From CAUSKK01 sp963532425 (GTDB taxonomy: Bacteria; Pseudomonadota; Gammaproteobacteria; Cardiobacteriales; Cardiobacteriaceae), in contig CAUSKK010000005.1 in NCBI GenBank assembly GCA_963532425.1, positions 39,815 through 103,814 on the forward strand: a stretch of 64,000 bases of DNA, given 5' to 3'. Within the stretch, counting starts at the first letter, position 1. The number at the start of each line of letters is the position of its first letter. The notes under the pieces are model-generated. The model was not told the DNA's origin and did no database searches. It was given only the letters and a program-made list of their open reading frames with translations. Positions 42,066 to 53,529 of the stretch are shown here, one piece after another. The translations under genes were made by a program, and so were the position numbers.

Positions 42066-43445
42066 TTAGGCGGACGGGGTTTCGTCGGCGGGGGCGGGGG
42101 CTTTGGCCGGCACCAGCCGGTCATAGGCCACCAGTGCCGCGATGATGCCCAGCACCAGGGCGGTGATGGTGAATTGGCCGGCCCGGCTGATTTTGCCGAG
42201 GGCAATGCCAACCACGCCGAAATCCGTATCGGAGAAGGTGGTGCTGGTGAAGCCCAGGTCGCCGAGTACCGGCAGCAGCCACACCGGCAGGAAGGTAATC
42301 AGCACCCCATGCAGGAAGGCGCCCAGGCTGGCCCCGAGCCGGCCGCCGGCGGCGTTGCCGAAGACTCCGGCCGTGGCCCCGCAGAAGAAGTGCGGCACCA
42401 CGCCGGGCAGAATCAGCGTCCAATGCAGCTGGCCGAGGATAAACAGGCCCACCAGACCGCCGGCAAAGCTGGCGAGAAAGCCGATGAGCACGGCGTTGGG
42501 TGCGTAGGGAAAGACGATGGGGCAGTCCAGGGCCGGCCGGGCGTTGGGCACCAGCTTCTGCGAAAAGCCGGTGAAGGCGGGCACAATCTCGGCCAGGATA
42601 AGGCGCACGCCCTGGAGAATGATAAAGACCCCGGCGGCAAAGGTGATGGCCTGGATAAGCGCCCAAACCAGATAGTTCTGGCCGTTGGCGAATTTCTCCT
42701 GCTGGACAAAGTCGGCGCCGGCGGCGATGACCAGCACCAGATAAATCACCATCATGGTCAGAGCAATGGATACCGAACTGTCGCGCAGGAAGCCGAGGTT
42801 CTTCGGCAGGTTCATTTCCTCGGTGGAGCGCGACTTCAGCGGGCGCAGGCCCCGGCCGACGAGGCCGGCCAGCACATAGCCGACGGTGCCGAAGTGGCCG
42901 AAGCCGACGTCGTCGCTGCCGGTAATGTTGCGCATAAACGGCTGGGCGATGTAGGGGAAGAAGGCCATGATGAGGCCGAGGGTTAGGGCGCCCACCAGCA
43001 CCAGCAGCGGGCCGGAGAAGCCGGCGACGACGAGAATCACCGCAATCATGCAGGCCATGTAGAAGGTGTGGTGGCCGGTGAGGAAGATAAATTTCAGCCG
43101 GGTGAAACGGGCGATGGCAATGTTGGCCACCATGCCGAAGGCCATGATGAGGGCCGTGGCCGTGCCGTATTTATTCAGGGCGGCGGAAACGATGGCCTCG
43201 TTGTTCGGCACCACGCCCTGCACCTGGAAGGCCTGCTGGAAAATCTCGCCCAGCGGATTGAGCGAACCGAGCAGCACGCCGGCGCCGCCGCTGAGGACGA
43301 TAAAACCCAGAATGGTTTTGGTCGTGCCCTTGATGACGTCGGCGGCCGGCTTCCGCTGGGCCAGCAGACCAATCAGGGCAATGACACCGACCAGCACGGA
43401 CGGGACTTTCAGAATATCGACGATGAAATTCAGAAGGGCGGTCAT
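42066..43445 (-). CDS. ulaA: PTS ascorbate-type transporter, subunit IIC
   Basis: Membrane subunit of the ascorbate (UlaA/SgaT) phosphotransferase family, 459 residues with about ten hydrophobic helices. Family blocks include HHTFYMACMIAVILVVAGF, GSDDVGFGHFGTVGYVLAG and VFPYAPNAVLIGFLASF. The protein transports and phosphorylates L-ascorbate in E. coli. The substrate here is unproven. It lies 8 nt after the IIB gene. No IIA gene or ula catabolic genes (ulaD, ulaE, ulaF, ulaG) are nearby, so a IIA from elsewhere would be needed. The name reflects family, not proven substrate. Confidence 0.85.
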   Translation of the reverse strand: MTALLNFIVDILKVPSVLVGVIALIGLLAQRKPAADVIKGTTKTILGFIVLSGGAGVLLGSLNPLGEIFQQAFQVQGVVPNNEAIVSAALNKYGTATALIMAFGMVANIAIARFTRLKFIFLTGHHTFYMACMIAVILVVAGFSGPLLVLVGALTLGLIMAFFPYIAQPFMRNITGSDDVGFGHFGTVGYVLAGLVGRGLRPLKSRSTEEMNLPKNLGFLRDSSVSIALTMMVIYLVLVIAAGADFVQQEKFANGQNYLVWALIQAITFAAGVFIILQGVRLILAEIVPAFTGFSQKLVPNARPALDCPIVFPYAPNAVLIGFLASFAGGLVGLFILGQLHWTLILPGVVPHFFCGATAGVFGNAAGGRLGASLGAFLHGVLITFLPVWLLPVLGDLGFTSTTFSDTDFGVVGIALGKISRAGQFTITALVLGIIAALVAYDRLVPAKAPAPADETPSA

Positions 43446-43453
43446 GGGGCCTC

Positions 43454-43723
43454 CTAGGCTTGCAGACGGGCGGCCAGCTTCTCCTCAAACTCGGCGACGC
43501 TGACCAGATTTTTAACGACGATGATTTTGCTGGGGTCGAGGCTGGCGCTGGCGGCAATGTCCGCGCCCATCACAAACCAGTCGGCATCGCCGTTGCCGGT
43601 GATGGACAGGTCCGAATGGCCCACCTCCGCCTCCAGACCGAGCTTGGTCAGGGCCTTCTTGATGTTCATCTCCATCAGAAAGCTGCTGCCCAGACCGTGG
43701 GCACAGACGGCAAGTATTTTCAT
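43454..43723 (-). CDS. ulaB: PTS ascorbate-type transporter, subunit IIB
   Basis: Cytoplasmic 89-residue phosphocarrier of the lactate/ascorbate IIB family. The phosphorylated Cys is in AVCAHGLGSSFLM, the standard Cys-x-x-Gly-x-Gly-Ser loop. It accepts phosphate from a IIA domain (not found here) and passes it to the sugar at IIC. The ATG at 43723 has GGAG ahead (GGAGAACCCC). The frame is open 46 codons further, but that part is spurious and GC-skewed. It is co-transcribed with ulaA. Confidence 0.88.
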   Translation of the reverse strand: MKILAVCAHGLGSSFLMEMNIKKALTKLGLEAEVGHSDLSITGNGDADWFVMGADIAASASLDPSKIIVVKNLVSVAEFEEKLAARLQA

Positions 43724-43865
43724 GGGGTTCTCCAAAAAATTTCGACACCGGGGCCCGGGCCCAAGCCCCGCCCCGCCGGGCTGGGCAGGAGTCCAGGACT
43801 CGCCCAGGCCATAGCATAAACCTGAATTTGTCGGGGTGGGGAAGCGCTTCGGAGCCACCACACCC

Positions 43866-44912
43866 CTAGCAGCGTTCGGCGATGGCCGTCAGCAGGCTAT
43901 CCACCGCCGCCGGCGTCGTCGACCAGGTGGTACAACAGCGCGTAAACAGGCGGCCCTCGGAATCCGGCGCCCAGTCCCAGATGCTGAAGCCGAATTCCCG
44001 GTGGAAATACTCGGCCTGGGCCGGCGGCAGCAGCGGGAAAAGCAGATTGGTGGGGGAGTCCACCGCCAGGGGCACGCCCCGGGCCCGGAAGGCGGCGCGG
44101 ATACGGTCGGCGGCGGCCACGGCCTCCCGGCCGATTTGAAAATAGAGGCCGTCCCGGAAGAGCTCCTCGAACTGCAGGCCCAGCAGTCGGCCCTTGGCCA
44201 GCAGGCCGCCCTGCTGTTTTATCAGGGTGCGGAAATGGGGTTGCAGGGCCGGATTGACGATAACCACCGCCTCGCCGAAGAGGGCGCCGCACTTGGTGCC
44301 GCCGATGGAAAAGACGTCGGCATATTCGGCCAGGGTCGGCAGGTCGATGTCGCTGATGGCCGGGTCCAGGGCGTAGGCCAGCCGGGCGCCGTCGATGTAA
44401 AGGCTGAGGCCATAGGCCCGGCAGAGGGCGGCCAGTTCGGCCAGTTCGGCGCGTTGGTAGACGGTGCCCAGCTCCGTCGGCTGGGAAAGATAGACCAGGC
44501 CGGGCTGGACGATGTGTTCCGGAATGGGGCTGGCGGCGTAGGCGGCGCAGTGGGCGGCCAGGGCGGCGGCGCTGATTTTGCCGTCGGTGCTGGCCAGGCC
44601 GATGGCCCGGTGGCCCCGGGCCTCGATGGCGCCGGCCTCGTGGTCGACGATGTGGCCGGTACGGGCGGCCAGGGCGGCCTGGTGCGGCCGCAGGGCGGCG
44701 GTGATAACCGTGCAGTTGGTTTGGGTGCCGCCGACGAGGAAATGCACGGCCACGTCCTCCCGGCCGACGGCGGCCCGGATATGGGCGCGGGCGGCGTCGC
44801 TGTAGGGGTCGAGGCCGTAGCCGGCGGTTTCCTCGCCGTTGCTGGCCACCAGCCGTTGCAGCAGGGCCGGGTGGCCGCCGGCGAGATAGTCGTTGTCAAA
44901 ACGGGCGTTCAT
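43866..44912 (-). CDS. Threonine aldolase-family PLP enzyme
   Basis: A 348-residue fold-type I enzyme of the beta-eliminating-lyase group, cleaving threonine or related beta-hydroxy amino acids to glycine and an aldehyde. The start FDNDYLAGGHPALLQ, GGTQTNC (PLP phosphate loop), YIDGARLAYAL (Asp of the ring) and VFSIGGTKCGA (PLP Lys) fit the family. This is the subgroup sometimes annotated as low-specificity L-threonine aldolase, and its stereospecificity is unknown. It lies just upstream of the PTS genes on the same strand but 143 nt away, so co-transcription is possible, not certain. GGGAGCAACC precedes the ATG. Confidence 0.85.
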   Translation of the reverse strand: MNARFDNDYLAGGHPALLQRLVASNGEETAGYGLDPYSDAARAHIRAAVGREDVAVHFLVGGTQTNCTVITAALRPHQAALAARTGHIVDHEAGAIEARGHRAIGLASTDGKISAAALAAHCAAYAASPIPEHIVQPGLVYLSQPTELGTVYQRAELAELAALCRAYGLSLYIDGARLAYALDPAISDIDLPTLAEYADVFSIGGTKCGALFGEAVVIVNPALQPHFRTLIKQQGGLLAKGRLLGLQFEELFRDGLYFQIGREAVAAADRIRAAFRARGVPLAVDSPTNLLFPLLPPAQAEYFHREFGFSIWDWAPDSEGRLFTRCCTTWSTTPAAVDSLLTAIAERC

Positions 44913-45016
44913 GGTTGCTCCCTTAAATGAGTGAGCCTGCCATTAATAGCACCGTTGGGCCGCTGTCGCCATTGCCAGCGGTTAAGATAGGGCCAACTAA
45001 TTTTGAGGGCCTTCCC

Positions 45017-45829
45017 ATGCACCGCACCACCCACATCACCCTGCTCGGCACCTCCGGCGTCGGCAAAACCACCCTGGCCGCCCTGCTGCAGAGCGCCGGC
45101 TGGTTCCACTACTCCGGCGACTATCGCATCGCCACCCGCTATCTCAACGAGCCCATCGGCGACTGGCTCACCCAGCTGGCCCAGCGTGAACCGACGCTGG
45201 CGGCGCTGATGCGGGACGACGCGGTCAGCGTCCGGGGCAAGGTCAGCATCGACCGGCTCCACATCGTTTCCGCCTTCGTCGGCAAGCTCGGCCGCGACGG
45301 CTACAACGTCGCCACCTTCCTGGAACGGCAGCGCCTCTTCGCCGAAGCCGAGCTGCGCGCCATGGCCGACGTGGGTGATTTTATCCACCGGGCCGAAGCG
45401 CTCTACGGCTACCAGGCCTTTGTTAATGATGCCGGCGGCTCGGTCTGCGAAATCGACGACCAGGAACTGCTGGCCGAGCTCGGCCGCCGCACCCTCTTTG
45501 TCTATCTGGACACCGACGAAGCGCTCTACAGCGAGCTGGAGTCCCGGGCCCTGAAATATCCGAAACCCATCTGCTACCACCCCAAATTTCTGCAGGAGCA
45601 AATCCGCGCCTACAGCCAGCGCCACGGCGGCCTCAGCCCCGACCGCTTCGACAGCGACGACTTCATCCGTTTCGTTACGCCGCCGATGATGCGCCACCGC
45701 CGCGCCCGCTGCCTGGAACTGGCCAAGCGCTTCGGCGTGGTGCTGCCGGCGCGGACGGTCTGGACCGTGCAATCGGCCGCCGATTTCGATGCCCTGCTGG
45801 CGGCCGCCGTGGCCGAACAACGTTCCTAA
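45017..45829 (+). CDS. P-loop NTPase, unknown role
   Basis: A 270-residue ATPase or GTPase with a Walker A loop near the N-terminus (LLGTSGVGKTTLA, about residues 9-20). FVYLDTDEALY resembles a kinase-like segment. RCLELAKRFGV near the C-terminus is an amphipathic helix. I do not recognise the family with certainty. The ATG at 45017 is preferred because the frame upstream crosses the divergent region. It lies 21 nt before a tiny membrane protein and 315 nt before metA on the same strand. The role is unknown, and a nucleoside or metabolite kinase is one possibility. Confidence 0.7.
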   Translation: MHRTTHITLLGTSGVGKTTLAALLQSAGWFHYSGDYRIATRYLNEPIGDWLTQLAQREPTLAALMRDDAVSVRGKVSIDRLHIVSAFVGKLGRDGYNVATFLERQRLFAEAELRAMADVGDFIHRAEALYGYQAFVNDAGGSVCEIDDQELLAELGRRTLFVYLDTDEALYSELESRALKYPKPICYHPKFLQEQIRAYSQRHGGLSPDRFDSDDFIRFVTPPMMRHRRARCLELAKRFGVVLPARTVWTVQSAADFDALLAAAVAEQRS

Positions 45830-45850
45830 AACTTTTCCGAGGCAATTTCT

Positions 45851-46135
45851 ATGATGTTCTATCTCGATTTAATCCTGCTGCTGCCGGCCACGCTGCTGGC
45901 CCTGCGCCTGCACCCCAGCACCCCCCGCTGCCGGGGCTTCGCCTATTTCTCCCTGGCCTATGCCCTGTTTTCCTTGGTTTTCAATACTTTCTGGCGCTTC
46001 GTGGCCACGGCCCTGATGCTGCTGGCCCTGAACCTGTGGTTCTGGCTGCGCTACTACCAGCAGGAACAGCCCAGCGATGAATTCGACCACGATGCCTTCT
46101 GGGCCTTTGTGCGCCGGATTTTTCACCTGGTCTGA
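45851..46135 (+). CDS. Small membrane protein, unknown function
   Basis: A 94-residue protein with about three hydrophobic segments: FYLDLILLLPATLLALRL, FAYFSLAYALFSLVFNTF and FVATALMLLALNLWFWL. An acidic tail (DEFDHDAFW) follows, then a final amphipathic piece. I see no known motif. AGGCAATTTCT precedes the ATG. It is sandwiched between the NTPase and metA with gaps of 21 and 9 nt, so it belongs to the same transcript. It could partner the NTPase, but this is a guess. Confidence 0.65.
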   Translation: MMFYLDLILLLPATLLALRLHPSTPRCRGFAYFSLAYALFSLVFNTFWRFVATALMLLALNLWFWLRYYQQEQPSDEFDHDAFWAFVRRIFHLV

Positions 46136-46144
46136 GGAGGCCCC

Positions 46145-47197
46145 ATGCCCCTAGTTGCGCATCGGCCGCTGGCCTCGCTGGAACGCATTCGGGCCGAGGG
46201 CCACGAGGTGCTGACCATTGACCGCGCCAGCAACCAACGTATCCGCGAACTGCACATTGGCCTGCTCAATATGATGCCCGACGGCGCCCTGCAGGCCACC
46301 GAACGCCAGTTTCTCCGTCTCATCGGCAACGCCAACCGCATTGCCCAAATCTACGTGCATATTTTTACCGTCGCCGGCGTGCCGCGCGCCCCGGAAATGC
46401 AGCGCTACATCGAGGAAAACTATGAGGATTTTTCCCAGCTCCAGGCGGCCGGCCTTGACGCTATCATCTTCACCGGCACCAATCCGGTGCATGCCGACCT
46501 GGCCCAGGAACCCTACTGGGCGGAAATTAAAAAGGTTTTTGACTGGGCCGATGGCCATGTGGTGTCGGTGCTCTGCTCCTGTCTGGCCTCCCACCTGGCC
46601 CTGCACCATTTCTACGGCATCCAGCGCCAGCGCCTGCCGACGAAGCGCTTCGGCGTTTTCCCCCACCGGGTCATCGACCGCCGCCACCCGCTGGTTTCCA
46701 ATCTGAACACCCGCTTCGACATTCCCCATTCGCGCTGGAACGACGTGCCGGTCAGCGCCCTGGAGGCCCACGGCCTGCGTCTGCTGGTGGCCGACCGGGA
46801 CGGGCAGATGGCCATGGCCACCTCGCCGGACGGCTTCCGCCAGATTTATTTCCAGGGCCACCCGGAGTATGACCAGCTCAGCCTGTGGAAGGAGTTCAAG
46901 CGCGATTTGAACCTGTTCTACGCCGGCCAGCTCCAGCAGGCGCCCCGGCTGCCGCGCAACTATCTGTCGCCGGCGGGCATGGAAATCTTCGAGCGCTTCC
47001 TGGCCAGCGATTCCACCGACACCGACGCCCTGGAGGCGGCCCTGGCCGAGGAAATTGAAATCACCTGGCGCGACACGGCCAAGGCCCTGTTCGCCAACTG
47101 GCTGGGGCTGGTCTACCAGCTCACCCACTATGACCGCCAGCGCCAGTACATGGACGGAGTTAATCCCGCCGACCCGCTCGGCTTGCGGCAGTCCTAA
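46145..47197 (+). CDS. metA: Homoserine O-acyltransferase, MetA family
   Basis: Acylates homoserine with succinyl-CoA (or acetyl-CoA) as the first step to methionine. The 350-residue protein has the conserved LNMMPDGALQATERQFLRLI start and VSVLCSCLASH with the nucleophile Cys146. YFQGHPEYD carries the His of the Cys-His-Glu triad. The length is longer than E. coli MetA (309), as in MetAS forms. Succinyl or acetyl specificity cannot be read safely. AGGAGGCCCC precedes the ATG. An exact palindrome at 46642-46651 encodes Lys-Arg-Phe. A MetR-like regulator is encoded at 32416. Confidence 0.9.
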   Translation: MPLVAHRPLASLERIRAEGHEVLTIDRASNQRIRELHIGLLNMMPDGALQATERQFLRLIGNANRIAQIYVHIFTVAGVPRAPEMQRYIEENYEDFSQLQAAGLDAIIFTGTNPVHADLAQEPYWAEIKKVFDWADGHVVSVLCSCLASHLALHHFYGIQRQRLPTKRFGVFPHRVIDRRHPLVSNLNTRFDIPHSRWNDVPVSALEAHGLRLLVADRDGQMAMATSPDGFRQIYFQGHPEYDQLSLWKEFKRDLNLFYAGQLQQAPRLPRNYLSPAGMEIFERFLASDSTDTDALEAALAEEIEITWRDTAKALFANWLGLVYQLTHYDRQRQYMDGVNPADPLGLRQS

Positions 47198-47222
47198 AGA
47201 TTGCCTTGAGCCCCGAAAATCT

Positions 47223-47247
47223 AACCCCGGTTACGGGGTTTTCTTTT
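47223..47247 (+). terminator. Rho-independent terminator of metA
   Basis: AACCCCG pairs with CGGGGTT around GTTA and is followed by TTCTTTT. Confidence 0.85.
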
Positions 47248-47255
47248 GGGCGGGG

Positions 47256-49122
47256 GAAGCGCTTCCGGCGGGCCGGCGGCTTCCCTCTCTTTCTTCTGAA
47301 CCCTTTCCCTTGGGTGGCTCGGCCACTGGATTGGCCACAAAGCTAATCCCAAGGGAAGCGCTTCCGGCGGGGGATTCGCATGGCGGAAAATTCTTCCTTG
47401 CCCCGGGCCGGGGGAGCGCTTCTTTCCGGGCCAGTCGAACGAAGCGCTTCGTTTAAAACCGGGCTTGGGGCGAAGTGCTTCCCTTTCTGCTGCGTCGGGT
47501 GGCGTGAATCCCTAGGACCGAAGCGCTTCGTTTTGATGATTCAGATGGGGAGGCTAACCCGAGGCCGGCGCCGGTTCTGTCGTTTGCAAAATGGGGAAGC
47601 GCTTCCTCCTCTATCCCCCCGGTGGAAAAATCTAGCCCTCGGAGTCGCCGCGCTCCCCCAGGGAGTACGGCGCGCGGCTTCGTCGCGAAGCAAGCGCTTC
47701 CCGGCCGAAGCGCTTCATTTTTTGCCGAGCTTCAGCTTTTGCGGCGACCGTTCGGCGACTCGCCCCGGAAGCCCCGCCTCCCAGCCGGCGCCCCCTTTCC
47801 AGCGAAGCGCTTCGGCCCGGGCGCCCCGGACAGGGGAGCGCTTCGGTTCAGCCAACCGGCAGGAAGCGCTTGGCCTTTTAGCCGGATTCCCAGCCCGAAG
47901 CGCTTCACTAGAAACGACCGGGGGGAAGGAAGCGCTTCGTTCTGCCGGTGCCCGTCTTCAACACTGGAGATAAAAACTGGCATCTCCCTTGCGGCATAAA
48001 AAGCCGGGGGGGTAAAGCCCGGCTCATAAAGCAAAGCGGTGCGGATGCTGGTTCCTGTTCAGCCGACCATGCTAGCCGCCAGGGGGAAGCGCTTCCCCCT
48101 TTTCCAGCTTTCCCAGAACGAAGCGCTCCCCTTTTGCCGGGCCGGTGATGATTTGACCGCCAGAACGAAGCGCTTCCCCTTGGGCTGGCGTTGCTCTGCC
48201 GTCGGTTGAATTGGTGGCCGGGTCGAAGCGCTCCCCTCCAGTAGCTGATAAATATGACCAACAAGACCGCCACTTATTCAGTGAAGCCGAAGCGCTTCGT
48301 TTTATTGGGACTTTCCGGGTCGAAGCGCTTCCGGCTGGAGATTTCAGACTGAAGCGCTTTGCTCTGCCGACCTAGCTAATCGAAGCGCTTCCGGCTGGCG
48401 ACTTAGAACGAAGCGCTTCGTTGAGATTAGTCCCCGAGGGGGAAGCGCTTTCGGCTGGCGTTTTAGAACGAAGCGCTTCCTTCTCCGGCTGCCAAAATCG
48501 AAGCGCTTCGGTTTAGCCAACCGGCAGGAAGCGCTTCGGTTCAGCCAACCGGCAGGAAGCGCTTGGCCTTTTAGCCGGATTCCCAGCCCGAAGCGCTTCC
48601 CTCTGCTGGCACCAAAACCGAAGCGCTTCCGGCTGGGGATTTAGAACGAAGTGCTCCCCTTTCTGAAGCCAACGACCGCCCTTGGCGGCCAAACAGGGGC
48701 ATAGAAGTTTGCCTTCCCGAGCGAAGCGCTTCGGTGGAAATGGAGTAAAAAAGGGAGCGCTCCGTTCATGGCAAATTAACCGTACTGATTGAAAAGTCGG
48801 GTCGGTGCCGTCATCGTTCCAAAGCCGAAGCGCTTCCCTCTTGTTCCGGCATCTCCGAGCGAAGCGCTCCCCTACCGTTGGCCTAGCTCATCAAAGCGTT
48901 TCGCTGGGAAAAGGCTTGGGGCAGGAAGTGTTTCCGGCTGTGGATTTAGAACGAAGCGCTCCTTCTTCCAGGGGCAATGACTAATAAACCGAGAAACGCC
49001 AAAGCCGGCCGCCGTTTAACAATCCCAAAGCGCTTCCCGCCGGGCCCAGGCCGGATAACCGGGGCCGGTGCCAAATAAAAAAGCCCGTCCTGGAGACGGG
49101 CTCTTTCCGGAGGAAGCGCTTC
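47256..49122. repeat. Palindrome array (1.9 kb) between convergent genes
   Basis: No gene is supported. In 48289-48629 twelve palindromes or one-off variants occur at 48289, 48322, 48351, 48382, 48410, 48442, 48470, 48500, 48528, 48556, 48590 and 48620, a mean step of about 30 bp. The segment 47472-47659 is the inverted copy of 58058-58240. The segment 47995-48080 is an inverted copy of modules in the 34-36 kb array. A roughly 60-bp stretch at 47845-47907 recurs near 48538-48599. Confidence 0.92.
49077..49102 (-). terminator. Rho-independent terminator of the fecB-like gene
   Basis: On the minus strand AGCCCGTCTCCAGGACGGGCT is followed by T6. It lies 66 nt beyond the stop codon. Confidence 0.85.
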
Positions 49123-49167
49123 CGCCGGCGGCCGATTTCAGTTCAACCGACTTTGAACGAAGGGCGG

Positions 49168-50073
49168 CTATGGGGCCGGGGTGGGCTTCGCGGCGGCGCT
49201 CAGCTGTTTTTCGATGACATCGAGCATGGCCTCGGCGGCGAACAGGCCCCGGCCGCGTACGAATACATTGCCGTCCACGGGAATTACCCGACCCCCTTTG
49301 ACCGCGTCCACCGCCTGCCACAGCGGTTCCTGCTGCCATTTGTCCAGCACGTTGCGGTCGTGGCCGGCGTAGTTGGCGACGAAAATCCACTGGGGATTGA
49401 GGGCCAGCACCTGTTCCAGATTGGCGTGGTAGAGCGCTTCGCTGCCGGCCGGCTGGGGCGGCACGGTAAAGCCGAGCTCGGTCAGCAGGGCGCCGCTGTA
49501 GCTATTGCGGGAATGGACTTGCAGGCTGTCGCTGCGGCCGCCGGAACCGGCCACAAAGGCCCGCTGGCCCGCCGGCACCAATTTTTTCACCGCTGCCACC
49601 CGGGCGCTCAGGGCGTCGAGGCGGGCGGCCATCTCCGTTTCTTTGCCCAGCAGCCGGGCGATGCGGCGGGCCTGTTCCTGGATGTCCGTGTAGCTGCCGC
49701 GCAGGGAATTGAAGACCACCGTCGGGGCGATGGCTTGCAGCTGGGCCAGGGCGGCGCCGTGGCGTTTCCGGTCGGCGATGATTAAATCGGGCTTGAGCTG
49801 GGCGATGACCTCCAGATTCGGCTGGGAGCGGGTACCCACCGATTGATAGTTGCCGAGGCGCTCGCGAATAGGCGGCAGCAGCCGTTCGGGCTCGTTGTCG
49901 TCGGCGATGGCGATGGGCGGCACCCCCGCATTGACCAGTGCATCGACGAAGGAATATTCCAGCGCCACGATGCGCTGGGGTGGGCTTTCCAGGGTGAAGG
50001 TGCCGTTCTCATCTTCAATGCTGACGGCCCGGGCCGTGCCCCAGAGCAGGGCGAGGAGTAGGAGTTTTTTCAT
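49168..50073 (-). CDS. Periplasmic iron-siderophore-binding protein, FecB-like
   Basis: Substrate-binding protein of an ABC transporter for ferric dicitrate or siderophores. The 301-residue product has a signal peptide (MKKLLLLALLWGTARA). PQRIVALEYSFVDAL, IAIADDN, SVGTRSQPNLEVIAQLKPDL and IIADRKRHG are very close to FecB. The class III binding-protein fold (two lobes with a helix backbone) is expected. No permease (FecC/D) or ATPase (FecE) is adjacent, so it must work with partners elsewhere. The siderophore-interacting protein at 60972 could use the same iron source, but this is inference. Confidence 0.88.
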   Translation of the reverse strand: MKKLLLLALLWGTARAVSIEDENGTFTLESPPQRIVALEYSFVDALVNAGVPPIAIADDNEPERLLPPIRERLGNYQSVGTRSQPNLEVIAQLKPDLIIADRKRHGAALAQLQAIAPTVVFNSLRGSYTDIQEQARRIARLLGKETEMAARLDALSARVAAVKKLVPAGQRAFVAGSGGRSDSLQVHSRNSYSGALLTELGFTVPPQPAGSEALYHANLEQVLALNPQWIFVANYAGHDRNVLDKWQQEPLWQAVDAVKGGRVIPVDGNVFVRGRGLFAAEAMLDVIEKQLSAAAKPTPAP

Positions 50074-50087
50074 GGTTTTTCTCTCGG

Positions 50088-50907
50088 CTAGTCGGAATTC
50101 TTGAGGGCGGCCACCATTGCCAGGGCCTGGCGGGTTTCGGCCACATCGTGGACGCGGACGATGCCGGCGCCGAGCCAGGCGCTCAGGGCGGCCAGGGTTA
50201 CGGAGCCGATGAGCCGTTCCTCAACCGGGGCCCCGCCCAGGTAATGGCCGATGGTGGATTTGCGCGACACGCCCACCAGCAGCGGCAGGCCGAGGGCGAG
50301 GAAATCGGCGCTGTGGCGAATCAGGGCCATGTTCTGGGCCGGGGTTTTGCCGAAGCCGAAGCCGAAATCCAGACAAAGCCGGGCCCGGTCAATGCCGACG
50401 GCCTCGGCGGCGGCAACGCGCCGGCCCAGATAGTCGCGCACCTCGCCAATCAAATCGCCGTAGTCGGTGTTGGCCTGCATGGTGGCGGGCTGGCCGCGCA
50501 TGTGCATCAGACACAGGCCGCAGTCGAAGCGCTTCACCAGTTCCAGGGCGCCCTCGTCCTCCAGGGCGCGCACGTCGTTAATCATGTCGGCGCCCTCGTC
50601 GAGCAGGGCCGCCATCACCGCCGTTTTCTTGGTGTCAATGGACAGGGGCACCGCCCAGCGGCGCAGCGCCTGCACCAGCGGCTGCAGCCGGCGAATTTCC
50701 TCCTCGGCCGGCACCTCGGCCGCCCCGGGGCGGGTGCTTTCGGCGCCCAGGTCGAGGATATCGGCACCGTCCCGGAGCAGCTTTTCCGCCTGGGCCAGGG
50801 CTGCATCCAGACTCAGAAAACGGCCGCCGTCGGAAAAAGAATCGGGCGTGCAATTCAACACGCCCATGATTTTGGTCTGGCTCAAATCCAGTGAAAAACG
50901 CCCGCAC

Positions 50908-50921
<14 letters not shown>
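50088..50921 (-). CDS. folP: Dihydropteroate synthase
   Basis: Joins p-aminobenzoate to the pterin diphosphate in folate synthesis, the sulfonamide target. The 277-residue TIM-barrel has MGVLNCTPDSFSDGGRF (residues 19-35), DLGAESTRPG and LVGVSRKS. All match the DHPS signatures. The ATG at 50921 lies within the last codons of ftsH, a 14-nt overlap in the typical ftsH-folP arrangement. A palindrome at 50525-50534 encodes Lys-Arg-Phe. The longer frame upstream overlaps ftsH further and is not used. Confidence 0.95.
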
Positions 50922-52830
<1,909 letters not shown>

Positions 52831-52854
52831 AATGAAACCTCGTAGAAGTGGAAA

Positions 52855-53487
52855 TTAGGATTTTGGATTGCCCTTGAAACCTTGGGCCAAAAGATAGGTC
52901 TCCTGGCTGCGTGCCCGCGAGGCCTCCGGCTTGCGGGTCAGCACCTTGCTAAAGTGCTGGCGGAGCGTTTTGATTAGTGTATCAAAGCCCGGCCCCTGGA
53001 AAATCTTCGTCAAGAAGGCCCCGCCGGGGGCCAGATGCTGGAGGGCAAAATCCAAAGCCAGCTCAACCAGATACATGCTGCGGGCCTGGTCGGCGGCCTT
53101 GATGCCGCTGGTATTTGGTGCCATATCCGATAAAACCAAGTCCAGGGCCTGGCCCTGAAGCGCTTCCTCCAGCTGGGCCAGCACCGCATCGTCAGTGAAG
53201 TCGCCCTGGATAAAGTGCACGTCGGCGAGGCCGTCCATGGGCAGAATATCCAGGGCGATGAGGGTGCCCCGCCCCTGCAGACACTGGGACAGATACTGGG
53301 TCCAGCCCCCGGGAGCGGCACCCAGTTCGGCGATGCGCATGCCCGGGCGAATTATTCGGTCGCGCTGCTGGATTTCCTGTAATTTATAGGCCGCCCGCGA
53401 GCGGTAGCCCTCCTGCTGGGCCCGTTGCACAAAGGGGTCCTTGAAATGTTCTTTCAGCCACCGGTGGCTGCTTTTACTGCGTGCCAT
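52855..53487 (-). CDS. rlmE: 23S rRNA (uridine2552-2-prime-O) methyltransferase
   Basis: RlmE (FtsJ/RrmJ) methylates U2552 in the peptidyl-transferase loop of 23S rRNA during 50S assembly. The 210-residue protein has RAAYKLQEI (first catalytic Lys), the SAM loop ELGAAPGGW at about 54-62, LSDMAPNTSG (catalytic Asp) and TKIFQG (last catalytic Lys), the K-D-K triad. The ATG at 53487 is used, because a longer frame crosses into the divergent yhbY gene. It is 24 nt upstream of ftsH. A palindrome at 53157-53166 lies inside. Confidence 0.96.
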   Translation of the reverse strand: MARSKSSHRWLKEHFKDPFVQRAQQEGYRSRAAYKLQEIQQRDRIIRPGMRIAELGAAPGGWTQYLSQCLQGRGTLIALDILPMDGLADVHFIQGDFTDDAVLAQLEEALQGQALDLVLSDMAPNTSGIKAADQARSMYLVELALDFALQHLAPGGAFLTKIFQGPGFDTLIKTLRQHFSKVLTRKPEASRARSQETYLLAQGFKGNPKS

Positions 53488-53529
53488 ATATTTTTTCCAA
53501 ATTAATTGCTCTATTTTAAAGAAATTCCC

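Noticed and set aside
47256..49122. CRISPR array
   Set aside because: The repeated element is only 10 bp, palindromic, variable and present also inside genes. Spacers vary in length and there are no cas genes or leader.
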